Shown here: positions 28,109 to 39,849 of the stretch, in pieces
Position numbering within the stretch: position 1 is the first letter of the stretch
Layout: every line of letters starts with the position of its first letter
Assembly (NCBI RefSeq): GCF_000165425.1
Contig: NW_001799477.1
Location: 186,001-250,000 of the forward strand
Direction: 5' to 3'
Origin: Paramecium tetraurelia
Lineage: Eukaryota; Ciliophora; Oligohymenophorea; Peniculida; Parameciidae
Length of the DNA stretch: 64,000 nucleotides
Translations under genes and position numbers: made by a program
Notes under the pieces: model-generated
Told to the model about the DNA's origin: nothing
Database searches by the model: none
The model's input: the letters and a program-made list of their open reading frames with translations, nothing else

Positions 28109-28264
28109 TTAATTGTAGTATAAAACAGATACCTTTATATATAAATTAATTCGAATTTATCTTAATTCATAATGAGGATATCAAAATATACACCGATATC
28201 AAATTAATATAACCAAATAGATTATAATTTACTAATTAAATATACCTATAAATGTTAATAAAAA

Positions 28265-28609
28265 TCAATTTAATTCTTCATCTATTCTGCACTTTCCCTC
28301 CGATGTCAATTTTAAAGATACTATAAATTTCACTATTTATTTTTCATTTGCTTTCATAGTAAATTAATCAATTTTAGTAATTGTAGCAATGCCTAAATAT
28401 TATTTTGTGAATATACCTTCTCTTTGAAATCTTTCTGCAATTCTAACGCTTATATTAGTGGCTTCTCCATTTGAATGTAACTCTACATTGCCAAACCTTC
28501 TTAAGAAAATCTTGGCTATGTATAATGATTCCTTATCTGACCTACTCCCAAGCACTTAAAAATGATTATCTTAGAATATTTATTATGGTTATTATTATTA
28601 ACTGTCCAT
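28265..28609 (-). CDS. Alba-domain nucleic-acid-binding protein
   Basis: A small protein of about 106 residues. After a Gln-rich leader the sequence reads SRSDKESLYIAKIFLRRFGN, VELHSNGEATNISVRIAERF and REGIATITKIDQFTMKANEK, following the Alba pattern: a short strand, a helix with AI..AV.IAE spacing, then GIA..I. Alba proteins bind DNA or RNA and in protists often act in translation control. One 24-nt intron at about 28395-28418. The domain call rests on pattern similarity. Confidence 0.6.
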
Positions 28610-28746
28610 TTATAGATAAAATATAGAGATAAATAATTATTTATTACTTTTTGGAATAATTCATACTTAAATTATCATATATAGAATAGAATATAAGTGT
28701 TCTTTATAAATAATTTCAATAGATTTAAATTTGATTAATTATATTA

Positions 28747-28951
28747 ATGTAAAGCTCAGATCCATAAGAATAATAGAAGATTTAGAATTTGTCTCAATTT
28801 TTGATTTCATTATAAAATACTTTAGTAATGAGTTGAATATAAATAGATTTACAAAATGGATTAGACCCATTAAAATGAGGCTAAAAGACTTGATGATTAA
28901 TTAGTAGAGTTGAAGTCATTAAAAAAATAAATAAAACACAAAGAATTATGA
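28747..28951 (+). CDS. Small helical protein, 60 residues
   Basis: Two exons (26 codons, then 34 codons and TGA) joined by a 22-nt intron at 28825-28846. The protein starts MQSSDPQEQQKIQNL and ends AKRLDDQLVELKSLKKQIK, an amphipathic helix pair. The intron fits this genome in size and borders and restores one frame, which supports a real gene. Such short coiled-coil proteins are often subunits of larger complexes; which one is unknown. Confidence 0.45.
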
Positions 28952-29050
28952 AGTGATTTTGATTAAATTAATATTATAAATTAAAAGAAATTATAAATGA
29001 AAAATTATAGTCGCAGATAGAGGTATGAATTATTTTAATAAACTTTTATA

Positions 29051-30210
29051 TCATTATCCTCTTTCAATAATTTTAGATCTAACTCTGTCAACTAAATCTA
29101 ATTCTTATTTTCTGACTGAGGTGGCCTTTTCATATTCAGAAGCGAAATCGTTACACATTCTTGGTAGCACTGTCAAAGATTTCTCCATTTCTAACCTTAA
29201 AGCTATAGATATGAAGCATACCTTCTTTCCTCTTGCACTATCAATGATGGCTGATTATTAATCTTAGCAAATGTCCATGGTGGTAATGTGATCTCTTAAT
29301 TTATTTTCAGTTCTCTTCAAGTTGTTGTAATATTCAACCAAATGAACTCTTCTGTCATCATATTCTTAGATGGATTGATCCTCTTCTTCTGAAATCTTTT
29401 ATAAGTTTGTATACAAATTCTATTCTAAGTTTTATAAAAGTTATTTAAGTCTCTCAAAAACTTCAATGTAGCTATCAATTAAAATAATATAAATACCCTC
29501 CATTTTATGTGAGCATTTAAGCGAGAAATGCTTGAAATTTGACTCATGATGTTAGTTGTCTTCAATTTAACTGCATCTTAAATCATTCTCAAAGAGATCT
29601 CTGACATTTAAGCCAATGAGGCACCTCCTGATTAGAAACTATCTAAGATTTTCAAACTTTCTTAGATTGATCTCAAAGCATCAATGTGATCTTATTTCTT
29701 GGCATTGTAATTTTAAGCACCTGCTTATCTAATTGAATCTAAGATCTTGATATCAGTATCAGTTGCCTAATGTTACATTTATATCAATTACTTTTTGACT
29801 ATCCAAATTGTTATCTAATTCAGCATCAGCCTTCTTTTTTGAGGTTGAACAATTTTCATATTATTCGGTTGCTCTGTTCAATACTTATTCAGCATCTTTA
29901 ACATCTTTAGTTCTTAATTCCAATTCAGCACTGCATTGATTTCTTTGATCTGTGTATAATTAATCATGTCTGATTTATTCTGAATCAATAGATGCTCTCA
30001 AATTATCCAAAAAGTTGACTGCTGTGTCAACAGAACCACCTGAAGTCAATTTGCTTTCTAATTCTGTTAAGATGCTAACCAAGGATGGCTTACTTTTGCC
30101 AATAATTGGATATCTATGGTGAATATAAATAGAACTCACTTGTGGATGAGATCACCAGCAAAGGCATTTCCTGCTAACAATAACACTAAAGTCACTGCAA
30201 TTACTTTCAT
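29051..30210 (-). CDS. Second trichocyst matrix-type secretory protein
   Basis: The signal peptide MKVIAVTLVLLLAGNAFAGD is followed by a helical, charged coiled-coil body: SVDTAVNFLDNLRASIDSE, LRTKDVKDAEQVLNRATEQY and QISEEEDQSIQEYDDRRVH. About 340-350 residues after four short introns (25-26 nt, including 29472-29496, 29767-29791 and 30114-30139). Layout, length and composition match the trichocyst or dense-core granule protein family, like the gene at 22.5 kb, but the two sequences are clearly different. Its start is 48 bp from the stop of the USP gene on the same strand. Confidence 0.72.
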
Positions 30211-30258
30211 TATTATAAATAAAATAAAAACGGATTAAATAAATACTTAAATATATAA

Positions 30259-31707
30259 TCATAGAAGTTATTAATAAAACAAAATATATCCTTATTGTTG
30301 GAGTACATCATTATTGTTTACTAATTTGATCTTTTGATCATTGAATAGCCACCATTTATTTTATCTCTTACAAAAAGAATAATAATGTCCTTATTCTAGA
30401 GATCCAGAATGTACAATGATTCCAACTAAACTGTATTTGATACCACAAAAACTTGATTCTAATGAAAATTTAATATGTTGAATTATTTTGTTTTATTTTG
30501 GAAAAAACTTGAATCTTTTCAAATGCAGAATAAGATACTAAGGTAATTTGGTTATTCTCGTCTTTTTGATTGCTGTCTTTTTTTTATGACAACTGTCACA
30601 TTTATAATCCTAAATCAATTCATCTTTAAGAAACTCATCAAAAGATTAATTGATAGAATTTATTTTCAACAATGCCAAAGACAAGCTCAAAAAGTCTTCC
30701 AGTATTTAAGACTTCTTTGAACAATTTTTGCAATGGATTTCACTAACCATCTTTCCTTTAAGATATTGATCAATGACATTAGGTAATATCGTCTATTATT
30801 ATCCATTCTTTTTATTGAAATTGATTATTTCATCTTCAAAGCTAGATAATAAGAACAACAAAAATTCTTATGCGTCATGTTGATATTTTGGATTAAATTT
30901 TTTGGCGATACTATTGCGCAAAGAGTTTATTTTTATATAATCCTATTAAGTATCTTTAAGTTATCGGAGAAGCTCCTAATAATTTGTACACAATGGCATA
31001 GATTATATGTGTTATCTATTGATGTTGTTTAGAATGAAGTTATTAAGTTCTTAGATACACATCATGCATTATAAAGAGGAATGCATGTAGCAAAAATATA
31101 ATTCATTCTTTAACCCTTTAATTGGAATCTCAGGATTTATATCCAATTGTGATATGTATGACACTATGCTTATATCAACCGATTTTGCCCTGTCAGTTGT
31201 AGAACTAGCATTGGATGAGGGAGATGGAGGAATCTTTTCATCTAAGATTTCAGGACCTCCACTATATTCTTCAAGAAGGAACTTCCAAACTGTCTCATTC
31301 ACCACATAGAAATCCGCATTCATAACTAAATTCTTCTTCTATAGCAAGTCAGTATTGTCGATTGGCCCTGGCAAAGTACTCGAATTGTCATATAAGTATG
31401 TTGTGTATTTTTATGCCCATGCTCCGTTTAATCTATACCAATCAGAATCACTATTCTTTTTGAGATCGACCAATCTTTTTATTAGTTAACATTCCAATTC
31501 TCTTCTTGTATTTCCTTAGGCATTTCTGAATTAATTTTATAATTTGAGTATTTGGGGAACTTCATTAGAATATGATGGGGCCTTTTTTTATGGGAACTAA
31601 GGAACCTGCTTATTTATTGAGCTGCTTAATTTATAATCTTTATTACATTACTTATCTTCTTCATTCAAGTTTTCACTATTATTATCAGTGTCTTTATATG
31701 ATTGCAT
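30259..31707 (-). CDS. Ubiquitin-specific protease (USP) with DUSP-like N-terminal domain
   Basis: Intronless frame of about 482 residues from MQSYKDTDNN. A DUSP-like domain (WYRLNGAWAQKYTTYL, LPGPIDNTDLL, VVNETVWKFLLEEYSGGPEI) precedes the USP core. The Cys box is GLKNELYFCYMHSSLQCM. It is followed by QHDAQEFLLFLLSSFEDE, zinc-finger CxxC pairs (CKNC, CDSC), YLILHLKRFKFF and the His box GSLEQGHYYSFCKRQ with WWLFND. It should cleave ubiquitin conjugates. The Cys box lacks the usual GNT before Cys, so the oxyanion-hole residue differs; activity is likely but not certain. The start is set upstream because the acidic leader is clearly coding. Confidence 0.88.
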
Positions 31708-32023
31708 TAAGCAAATTAAATAAAAAGAATATTTTATCAAACAAAATTCAAATCAGTTAATTTATATCTAAATATTATGACACAAATATCTATGTTGCCA
31801 TAAGTATTCATAAGTACATATTGGTCTATATAACTATTCCATCATAAAGGAATCTACAGAAATCAAAGTTATATGCTTATGAAATATAAAATTCTTCAAA
31901 TATTCGAGAATACTAAAAATTGTTCTTGATCATTTGCCATTTAAATTAATTTTTTATAACAAACTATGTTAATAGAAAATGCAATAGATTTTAACATTTG
32001 TTTTTTTTTAATTTATAAATGAA
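31708..32023. other. AT-rich spacer between USP and ATG3 genes
   Basis: About 315 bp. A plus-strand frame from 31572 crosses it but overlaps both flanking genes in antisense and has shadow-like composition. No other feature seen. Confidence 0.4.
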
Positions 32024-32802
32024 TCAAAGCTCAATTGTGTTAACAAAATCAAATTAAATTGTTGGAATGACTGAATTCATGAACTTCAAAAATATCGTTA
32101 ATGAATTATCAGGATGTATTTTCTCTTCTGGACATCCATTGTCTCTCATTTAATCTACAAAGAATTTAAGTGTATCAGCATGTTTACAAGGGTGAATGGT
32201 TGGCAACTTGATATTCAATTCAAGGAAATTCTCCTCAGTCACAGTTTTATCTGCATACTCTCCTGAGACATCCTAAAAATATATGAGATAGATGATTACT
32301 TCTTTGACTTCTTAATATGTCAATTGTCTATCATCAACTTTGCCACTCAAATACAATCTAGGAGTGAAATAATAGAGATCGTATGTAATGTATAAGGTGT
32401 AATATCTATCTTGACTTTATGTAATTTCTTGAATTGGCTACTCCTCCGATCTAATAATTGTAACGTCTTCGCCTTCCTACTATTCAGTGAAAGTTCCTCC
32501 TCTATTTAAATCTTTAATTCTTTTATATGATATAATATTTTCTTGGATTAAAAATTATTTGTCATTTGGTAAGTATTTGTTTTTATATTGATCACTAATG
32601 GCTTTACACCATTTCCAATTTCCTCCATTACTTATTAATCGATCTCCAGCCTAATATGAATTTAAATATCTCTTACATTAATAAATTCTTCTGGGGTCAA
32701 CATTCCTTTAGTTAGAAAAACAGACTTAGTTGGAGGAGCTATCAGGGCTGCTCCAACTGCTTATACTAAATTGTTTGCATAATTTCCTAAGTTTGAAAAC
32801 AT
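32024..32802 (-). CDS. ATG3: Autophagy protein ATG3 (E2-like enzyme)
   Basis: About 250 residues with one intron at 32651-32676. Motifs in order: MLTPEEFINAGDRLISNGGN, NWKWCKAISDQYKNKYLPND, DRYYTLYITYDLYYFTPRLY, then the active-site region LNIKLPTIHPCKHADTLKFF with the catalytic Cys in HPC, and LTIFLKFMNSVIPTIQFDF. ATG3 transfers the ubiquitin-like ATG8 to phosphatidylethanolamine on the growing autophagosome. All core motifs are present and the length is normal. Divergent from the dehydratase gene with a 36-bp spacer. Confidence 0.93.
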
Positions 32803-32838
32803 TTGATTAATTAAAAAATATATTTATTAATAAATTAG

Positions 32839-33942
32839 ATGGGCTGTGCTTAAAGTAGGAAAAAAAATGAGGAATGTTCTATGATATCCTGTGAAATTAA
32901 GTATTTATTGCCAGAATTAGTTTAAGCAATTAAACTAGGATAACAATGCATTTACTCTGAAGAATCACCGATTAAAGTATGAGTTCTTGATTAATCCTCA
33001 CTCTAGTTAACTCCTGTTAAAGAAATAGGAGGGATATTTTGCAAATTAGAAAGTCTCCTACCAACAGGATCAGTCAAAATGAGAGCAATATATCATATGT
33101 TGTATAGGTTGCATCAAAAAAAACGGCATAAAGGGATGGACTAAATGAATCTCGTCATCTGTTCCTCTGGGAATGCAGCTATGGCTTGCATAGAGTGTTT
33201 AAAATTATTGAAAAAAGAAAAGAAATAAGAAATATCTGAAGATTAGACTATTAGTGAATTTCCCTAAGATGACACTCCAACTGATCCAGGTTTATCCGCT
33301 ATCATAAATAATTAATAATTATCCTCTAAAATAAAACCTTATTAATTACTTGGATAGCTTATTATATTTTGCAAACATTTAAATGAAATACATACTTTTA
33401 ATGATTTACCAAATGTTTAAGTTATTAATTCTTAATTAAATAAACCAGACATCGAGATTGAAGCATTCAAATATGCTCAAGATCATGGCTATGACTATAT
33501 AGATCTATTAAACGACGTCGATGTTTTCGGAGGCTATGCTACGATTGGATTTGAAATTGATCAATGGTAAATCTTGACAAATACTAAAATTGACTATGTA
33601 TTTGTAACACTTAAGAGTGGTGCTTTGATCGCAGCCATTGCATTCTACCTAAAATACATAGCCTTAACATAAATCCAAGTTATTGGAGTTATGTTGTATG
33701 GCTCCACTAGGAGTGAATCAACAATGTGTTCTCAAATTATAGAGGGATTTATTGATGAAATTATTTTCGTTACCACTTAGGATGTTGAAAAAGCATAGTG
33801 TGAATTAGCTAAAGCAGAATTCAATTCAGCAATAGCTTATGCAGGATGCAAAAAAACATAATATAAAAATAGTCTTGTCGTACTTTCAGGAAGCAATATT
33901 GCTGTGAGTAATTTATCTAAATTGATAACTAAATATCAATGA
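32839..33942 (+). CDS. PLP-dependent serine/threonine dehydratase-like enzyme
   Basis: About 355 residues, two exons (intron 32977-33006). The PLP-lysine region is FCKLESLLPTGSVKMRAIYH (Lys in GSVKMR), and the glycine loop is ICSSGNAAMACIE. A middle part reads YIDLLNDVDVFGGYATIGFE, where related enzymes have the conserved GxG/ATxGxE segment. The family (fold type II) deaminates Ser or Thr. Unusually, the protein starts MGCAQSRKK, a likely N-myristoylation plus palmitoylation signal, instead of a plain cytosolic start. Several insertions are present compared with compact dehydratases, so substrate and activity are uncertain. Confidence 0.75.
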
Positions 33943-34330
33943 TGATTGTATCCATTATAATAATTTATTATTCATTTATTTCTTTAATAAACTATATCTC
34001 TTCATTTTTTCTTAATTGATACCTGAATTTATAATTGAAAACTTTTCCAAATAATATTTAAATACCCACACATTTAATTTATTAATTTTATGTAGATTCA
34101 TAACAATATAATTCATAAAGTATAGTTATATCATTTATGAATTTGTTGTTTTTATACATCCCTTTTCTGTGGCTCAACTATCGATTTTGGAACATTTTCA
34201 TGAATATTTAGAGAGCATTATTAAGAAATTTATAATGATTTACTCAATAATTTAATTATAGAATAGAGTGTATTCTTTGTGTAAGTAAAACACTTAATTA
34301 TTTGCATAATGATATGGTGATGATGTTGTA
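33943..34330. other. AT-rich stretch with weak coding potential
   Basis: A plus-strand frame around 34140-34260 reads HPFSVAQLSILEHFHEYLES and looks coding, but has no clear start and runs into a TGA near 34310. It may be a 5' exon of the next short gene or a gene remnant. Confidence 0.3.
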
Positions 34331-34545
34331 ATGAGTTCGAAAGTATAAAGTGAGAGAAAAGAAAGAGTTTTAATTTCACATTATTTAATTCTTAGGTTTA
34401 TAAGCACTTTAAATAGATATCATTGTTTAAAGAGTGTTATCAGGGATAGTACTCTTTGTTTAATGAAGTACAAGAGCAGAAAAAGAGTTAATTCCATTAA
34501 TGAGAATAATTCTTCGGATTATTTGAATTATTAAAAATTCTTTGA
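34331..34545 (+). CDS. Short putative gene, unknown
   Basis: MSSKVQSERKER joins, after a 29-nt intron (34367-34395), to VYKHFKQISLFKECYQGQY. After a possible 18-nt intron (34487-34504) it ends KKQFFGLFELLKIL before TGA. Coding-like sequence continues in the same frame beyond the stop (NNAVMVKDLQGYL) with more TGA codons. This is either a small real gene or the front of a decayed longer one. Confidence 0.3.
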
Positions 34546-34910
34546 TTTTCTAATAATGCTGTTATGGTGAAAGATCTTTAGGGGTATTTATGATGGAGTG
34601 CATTTTTAACTGTGGATTAATAGTGGGAGATGGTGTTATGATGGGAGATGATTCTCCAGAGTTTGTTATGTAATGAGGTCTCAATGAATATCTCGTATTG
34701 ACTCAAATTAACCATCAGGGTAATAAGTTTGCATACCAACAATTCCCTTATAAATTAAAATTAATATTAAAATAAATTCAATAAGGGGGATGAGAGGAGA
34801 TTTGCATATTCTTATAAGGTTTAATATTCCTTTGAACTGAATTGGTGTAGTAAAAGGAGTTTGTTGTATGTAAATAATATATTTTTTGAATATTAAATTA
34901 AAATGGCTTC

Positions 34911-36473
34911 TCATTTTTTCTAAGGTTTTTCAACTTTTCTTTTAGTTTTTCTTTTCTTGTCTTATAAAAATATAATGATTGCTTTACTGTCATCATCTTC
35001 ATCAGTTTAATTGTTCAGCTAATAAGCTAAAGTTTCTTTGATAAGGGGTCTTTGGATATCAATAGGTTTATCAATAATCTTGGCGTTAGCATTCACTATT
35101 TAATCATTAATAGTCAATTATAAATGGACTGGAGGACGTAAAGCCTCCTGCAATTATGAGGACGATGAATACAAGAGTAAATAACTTGATAATTAAAATT
35201 TCTTCAATACTTCCTATTTAACTAAAAAACATAAATCCCAATAAGATCTCCATATTTTTTAAACTCCTAATACACATTAAAAGCAAGCACATCTCTATCG
35301 AGTTCAACTTGAACCTCATAATTTCTTAACAACTCCTAAACAGGACGTTATTTTTTAGCGACCACCAAAAGTGGTATGCCCTTAACATGTAAGCAGGGCC
35401 TCAAGTTGCATAGAAATTGAGCAGTATTTTCATCTTAAAACTATAACTCCAAAAATTGCATCTTATCTAAAGTGTCTTAATATTTAAAATAAATAATAAC
35501 TCCAAATGTGACTAATAGGAGCACTCTATTTATGATGCTACACAATTTCTTAAATCACTTCATTCTCATTCACTTCTTATGGAATAGAGAAGATGTACAC
35601 AGTATTCTTATCCGTAAAAACTTATTAAGGTTTAAGAGGTTAGACAATCTCCCTATTGGAATCTCTAGACGAACTTTGTGAAGAGTGTCTGTTAATCTTT
35701 CTCTTCTTGGCCCTCTTTGGTTCACTCGAAGAAGATGGAGATCTTTTCTTCGATCCTTGCCATGCTTATTTTTTATCCCCTCTCTTTCTATTCTTCTTCT
35801 TGCTTGAACTCCTACTTTTGTATCTCCCTGAAGATTCACTACTGTCACTTCTGCCCTTAGATTATTGCTAGGATATAATTGAATTTTAAACATTTCTTCT
35901 TAAAGAGCGTTCCAAATGTTCTTTATCCAACATTTTCTTGTTTTCCAAATAATTCTTGAAAGCATCACTTAACTCTACAGTCTCCTTCTGTCTTCCTATA
36001 AGATTAACATCCAAAAAACCAATTACCATTTCGTCCAAAATTGAAATGCTTTTTTCCAATGTATACTAATTTGGCATTATCGTCATTTGACATTCCTATA
36101 GCTACATCACAATATGACCCTTACTAATTGAACATTTACACAATTTCACATGATCCAGCCAAATTAACTAAATATTACCATACATACCTTTCCTCTTTAT
36201 GAAACTCAAGAATTCATTATCACTCATTCCATTCATGTGAACATGACGCACATAAAAATGGACTTTGAATTCACTATTGGATTAATAACGCTTTCCGATC
36301 TTATTCTCGAAAGATGATGAGGGAGATGAATCATTAGAAGAGGTACGCCTCTTAGTTGAAGTCTTATGAACAGGATCATTTCGACTCTCTTCAGGATACT
36401 AAGCTACGATACCTCCATCCTCTTTTATTTCTGCCTTCGCTCCATCCTCTTGAAGTTGTTACTACTAAATCAT
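34911..36473 (-). CDS. RS-rich RNA-binding-type protein
   Basis: About 500 residues. An N-terminal domain (FKVHFYVRHVHMNGMSDNEF, LSFIKRKGMYGNIQLIWLD) is followed by an RS/K-rich region (GRYKSRSSSKKKNRKRGDKK, KRSPSSSSEPKRAKKRK, SSQSSSRDSNRE). Then come TVYIFSIPQEVNENEVIQEI and LAFNVYQEFKKYGDLIGIYV, which have the look of RRM strands RNP2 and RNP1. The C-terminus is basic with acidic patches (QTDEDDDSKAIIIF, KKRKTKRKVEKPQKK). Likely nuclear, in pre-mRNA processing, and of the type SRPKs modify. Introns near 35481-35505 and 35195-35220. RRM identity is tentative; the RS region is plain. Confidence 0.65.
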
Positions 36474-36772
36474 ATTAATTATTTAAATATTAATAATAAA
36501 TACTCATTATTAACACTTCCCATTATATCACTACACTATTTATATCTCAATTTATATTACAAAGACTAAGAATTATGCAAATTATATCTATTTAATGTTT
36601 TATTTAACAAAGAATACAGAATTCTATGTGAAGATAGGTATATGGAATAACATTAGGAACTATTCTGTTAGAATACGAATACTTAATGAAATACGCCTTC
36701 ACCATTAAAATCTGAAACAAAGTATTGTTTATAAATATAATAAATTAATATTAAAAATTATACTAATCTAAA

Positions 36773-37351
36773 ATGTTAGATTATAGCATAGGAAAAAGAT
36801 GCAATTACAGTATTTGCAAATAGTAGGATTTTCTTCCATTTACATGTTAATTGTGTGATAGTGCATTTTGCTCTGAGCATCGCACCCCTGAGGCTCATGA
36901 GTGCAAAAAATAATCAGTTAAGAAATAAGCCATAATATGTCCAATATGTAATAAGGGAGTCAGTTATACCTCAGGATAAAATGAAAATATCGTTTGGGAA
37001 TAACATTTCCAGAAGGAGTGCACCTAATAACCAACTTAGAAGAAGTCATGCCCAACCTGCAATACAAAATTAACATCTCTGAATAGTGTTTAGTGCAAGA
37101 CTTGTGGCAAGGAGGTTTGTCTAAAACATAGACAGATTGAAGATCATGATTGTTTTTTTCCGAAAAGAAAGAACATTCCAGAACCAAAAAGCATTTAAAA
37201 TCAAACAATCCAATAGAATAATATTAATTAGAATCAGTAAAGTGCTTATTAACCATAACAAGGAAATGAGCAAGAAATTTGTCAAATCTGTGGAAAAACC
37301 TTCCCATATGTTATGCAGCTCATTCGTCATTCGGAAATTCATAATTCTTGA
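36773..37351 (+). CDS. AN1-type zinc-finger protein (ZFAND2-like) with C-terminal C2H2 finger
   Basis: Intronless, 192 residues. Two AN1-type fingers: CNYSICKQQDFLPFTC then CDSAFCSEHRTPEAHEC, and later CPTCNTKL with CKTCGKEVCLKHRQIEDHDC. Between them is CPICNKGVSY..HFQKEC. The C-terminus carries CQICGKTFPYVMQLIRHSEI plus H, a classical C2H2 finger. ZFAND1/2-type proteins bind p97 and the proteasome in proteotoxic stress. All metal ligands are intact. Confidence 0.88.
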
Positions 37352-37616
37352 TTAAAAATGATCTGTATATATATACTCATTGATTATTAATATAAATTTC
37401 TTAATTTAGCTTCCATTGATGTATCCTCAACTAATTTTAGTTTTAAACATTATCTATATTTGTAAATGATGCTTATAGATATTAGAGTGAGATTAATTCA
37501 TCCTGACAATTGAACTCGTCTTACTTATTTCAATGCGTACATGTAGATGTTACGATGAATTCGAAGGTCTCTATGGTATGAGTATTCATATTTTGATTAT
37601 TAAAATATAATATATA

Positions 37617-39636
37617 ATGAATAAATAGAGACGTTAGAAAATATTACCAATACAATAGATTTAGGCCAAACTGAAATAGCTGAAACAAAGTATAAGAGCT
37701 AGTGAGATCAAGTCTTTGAGATCATCTTGTCTATTCACTGAAACTACTCCGAATGAGAAATTTGATATTATGAAACCCAAGCAGAATCATAATAGCAGTG
37801 TAGATGGGAGGACCATGTACATTAAGCCCACCTTCAAGAAGAAGATGAAAACTACTAAAAGGTAATTGAAGATATAACAGAAGTCCTCAATCAATGAAAG
37901 CTAAAACAAGCTCCATTATAACCCAATCGAAAACTACTGTGTCACCTCAGAAACATATCAAAGATATATTGCAAAGTTACATCAAGAGCAAATTCCCAAA
38001 AAGTAGAACCACATCCAAATCGAAATCACCTTAAAAGTTAAAAAAAGTCTTAAGTCCCCAATAAAGACAGATTAGAAGTTAAAGCAAAAAGAAATAAAAA
38101 TAGAAGTTGAAAACAACTGTCAGTCCCCAAATGAAGAAATCTAAGAAACAGAAAACGTAGGTGCAGTATTATCAACCTCAAATAAGTAAGATCAGTTCTA
38201 TCAGATTAAACACCTTCTCTGTGAGTGAGGATCCTCATAAAATGTTATTGAATTCAATTATTGAAGAATTGTAATTGATGAATGAGAAATAAATGATTGA
38301 ATTATAACAGTTTCTGAGAAATATCAAATAAGAGAAGAAAGATGAAGCCTTACAAACAAGTATACATGAAAAACTTGATATGCAGAAGTAACATTAACAA
38401 TCCGCATTTCAAGAGAGTCTCCCTTTAAATATCATTAATGAGATATGCCACCAAAGGGAAGAAGGCATTAAACTTAGAGTCAATATGCAAATGGATGCAT
38501 TTAACAACCTACTCTAGTAACAAAAGATCTCTCCTAGATCTTTCAATAATAATAATCAAGTGCTTCATTAATGGCAAAACCAATAAACTCAGAAATTGCA
38601 TCAGTATCAAGAACAACTCAAGAATATACAGAATGTCACAAACAAAATATAATCGAAAACCTAAAGGGACTTGTAGTGCATATAAGAATTATAATTAAAC
38701 AAATCCATCGTCATCTAATAGTTATGTACTATCATCAATATTATTTAGAGTAAATTTCATTCGAGTCTAGCTATTTAGATTAATCAGATCTTTAATTAAG
38801 TACCCCAAAGTATCAGAAGAATATCAACTTCAAGAGGAAGGACATTATTATTGATGTTGACTTTTAGCCACAGCAAAATGAAGTTGAGATTCAAACCAAT
38901 GTTGGAACCATCAGTCTATTCGTGGAACTTCTATGTTAATATATTATAGGTACTAAAATAAGATTTAAATTAGAAACCAACTTGAACTCATTCATAAAGA
39001 GAATGAACTATCCTTATGGTTTACAGCCTTTCAGTAAATTGCGACAAATTCATGGATATGAAGTAATTGAGGATGACAAATATCGCTATCCTATCTAGGA
39101 ATACATCTTCACCGAATTATAAGTATGATATTATCATAGAATAAGCAAAATAGTTCCTTGTATGAAAAGATTCACAATAGAGCGATATTTGACACCTTCA
39201 ACGAAATTCTGAATCAGTATCGTCCATTTTATTATTGCAATGGCCAGCCATACCCTTGGGAATACAATAGGAATCTTGTTGTCATCCTATATAACAATGA
39301 GAATATTCATCAGTTGTTAGAGAAAGCCAAGGATAAACTAATATTTTATGCATCGGTTTTATGCGGATTGATTAATGATGATGAAGAAAATACTGAATAA
39401 TTTTTAAATTACGAGTAGGTCTTGTAGAATTTAGTCAATTCTGATTATTTGTCTCAATTACGAAACGAACGATTATAGTTATGTATCAACAATGAAGTAA
39501 TCGTTAATGCCATATTTTATAGTTACAAGAATATGAGTATATGTGGTCATATACAGATACTACTGAAACCATAGTTGAAATAACAGATCACATTTTCGAA
39601 GATTTAATAAATGAATTAACACTTGAATTATTATGA
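37617..39636 (+). CDS. Large basic protein with DUF4378-like C-terminus
   Basis: Starts MNKQRRQKILPIQQI. A Lys/Ser/Gln-rich region (SYIKSKFPKSRTTSKSKSP) contains a coiled-coil stretch (QQQKISPRSFNNNNQVLHQW). The C-terminal third reads HNRAIFDTFNEILNQYRPFY, then EYMWSYTDTTETIVEITDHI and FEDLINELTLELL, the layout of DUF4378 domains known from plant microtubule-associated TRM proteins and present in ciliates. Short introns include one of 19 nt near 37860 and one of 26 nt at about 39497-39522. The middle (38570-38800) is open in three frames, so exon joins there are unsure. A cytoskeletal role is inference. Confidence 0.6.
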
Positions 39637-39849
39637 AATTTATCAATTTCTCAAGTTTAATAAATTCATTTTTTATTGTATTGTTTTTTTATAAAATTCT
39701 CTTGACTGATTTTTAAAAGAATTAAGTATTCTTATATTTTAATAAAATCTTATGTTTTATAATAATTTAGATCAAGTCTATTAAATAATTCAGAATTTTA
39801 GATTAAGAAAATGCATAATTTTGAAATAGATTAAACTAAATAGAATTCA

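Noticed and set aside
31572-31760. Plus-strand ORF MMGPFFMGTKEPAY that extends with TAA = Gln
   Set aside because: The minus strand over the same bases encodes the acidic leader of the USP gene in frame with its DUSP-like domain. The plus frame is hydrophobic and shadow-like.
35570-35893. ORFs on both strands over the Arg/Ser-rich region
   Set aside because: These are other frames of the RS-rich segment of the RNA-binding-type gene; biased codons there keep several frames open.
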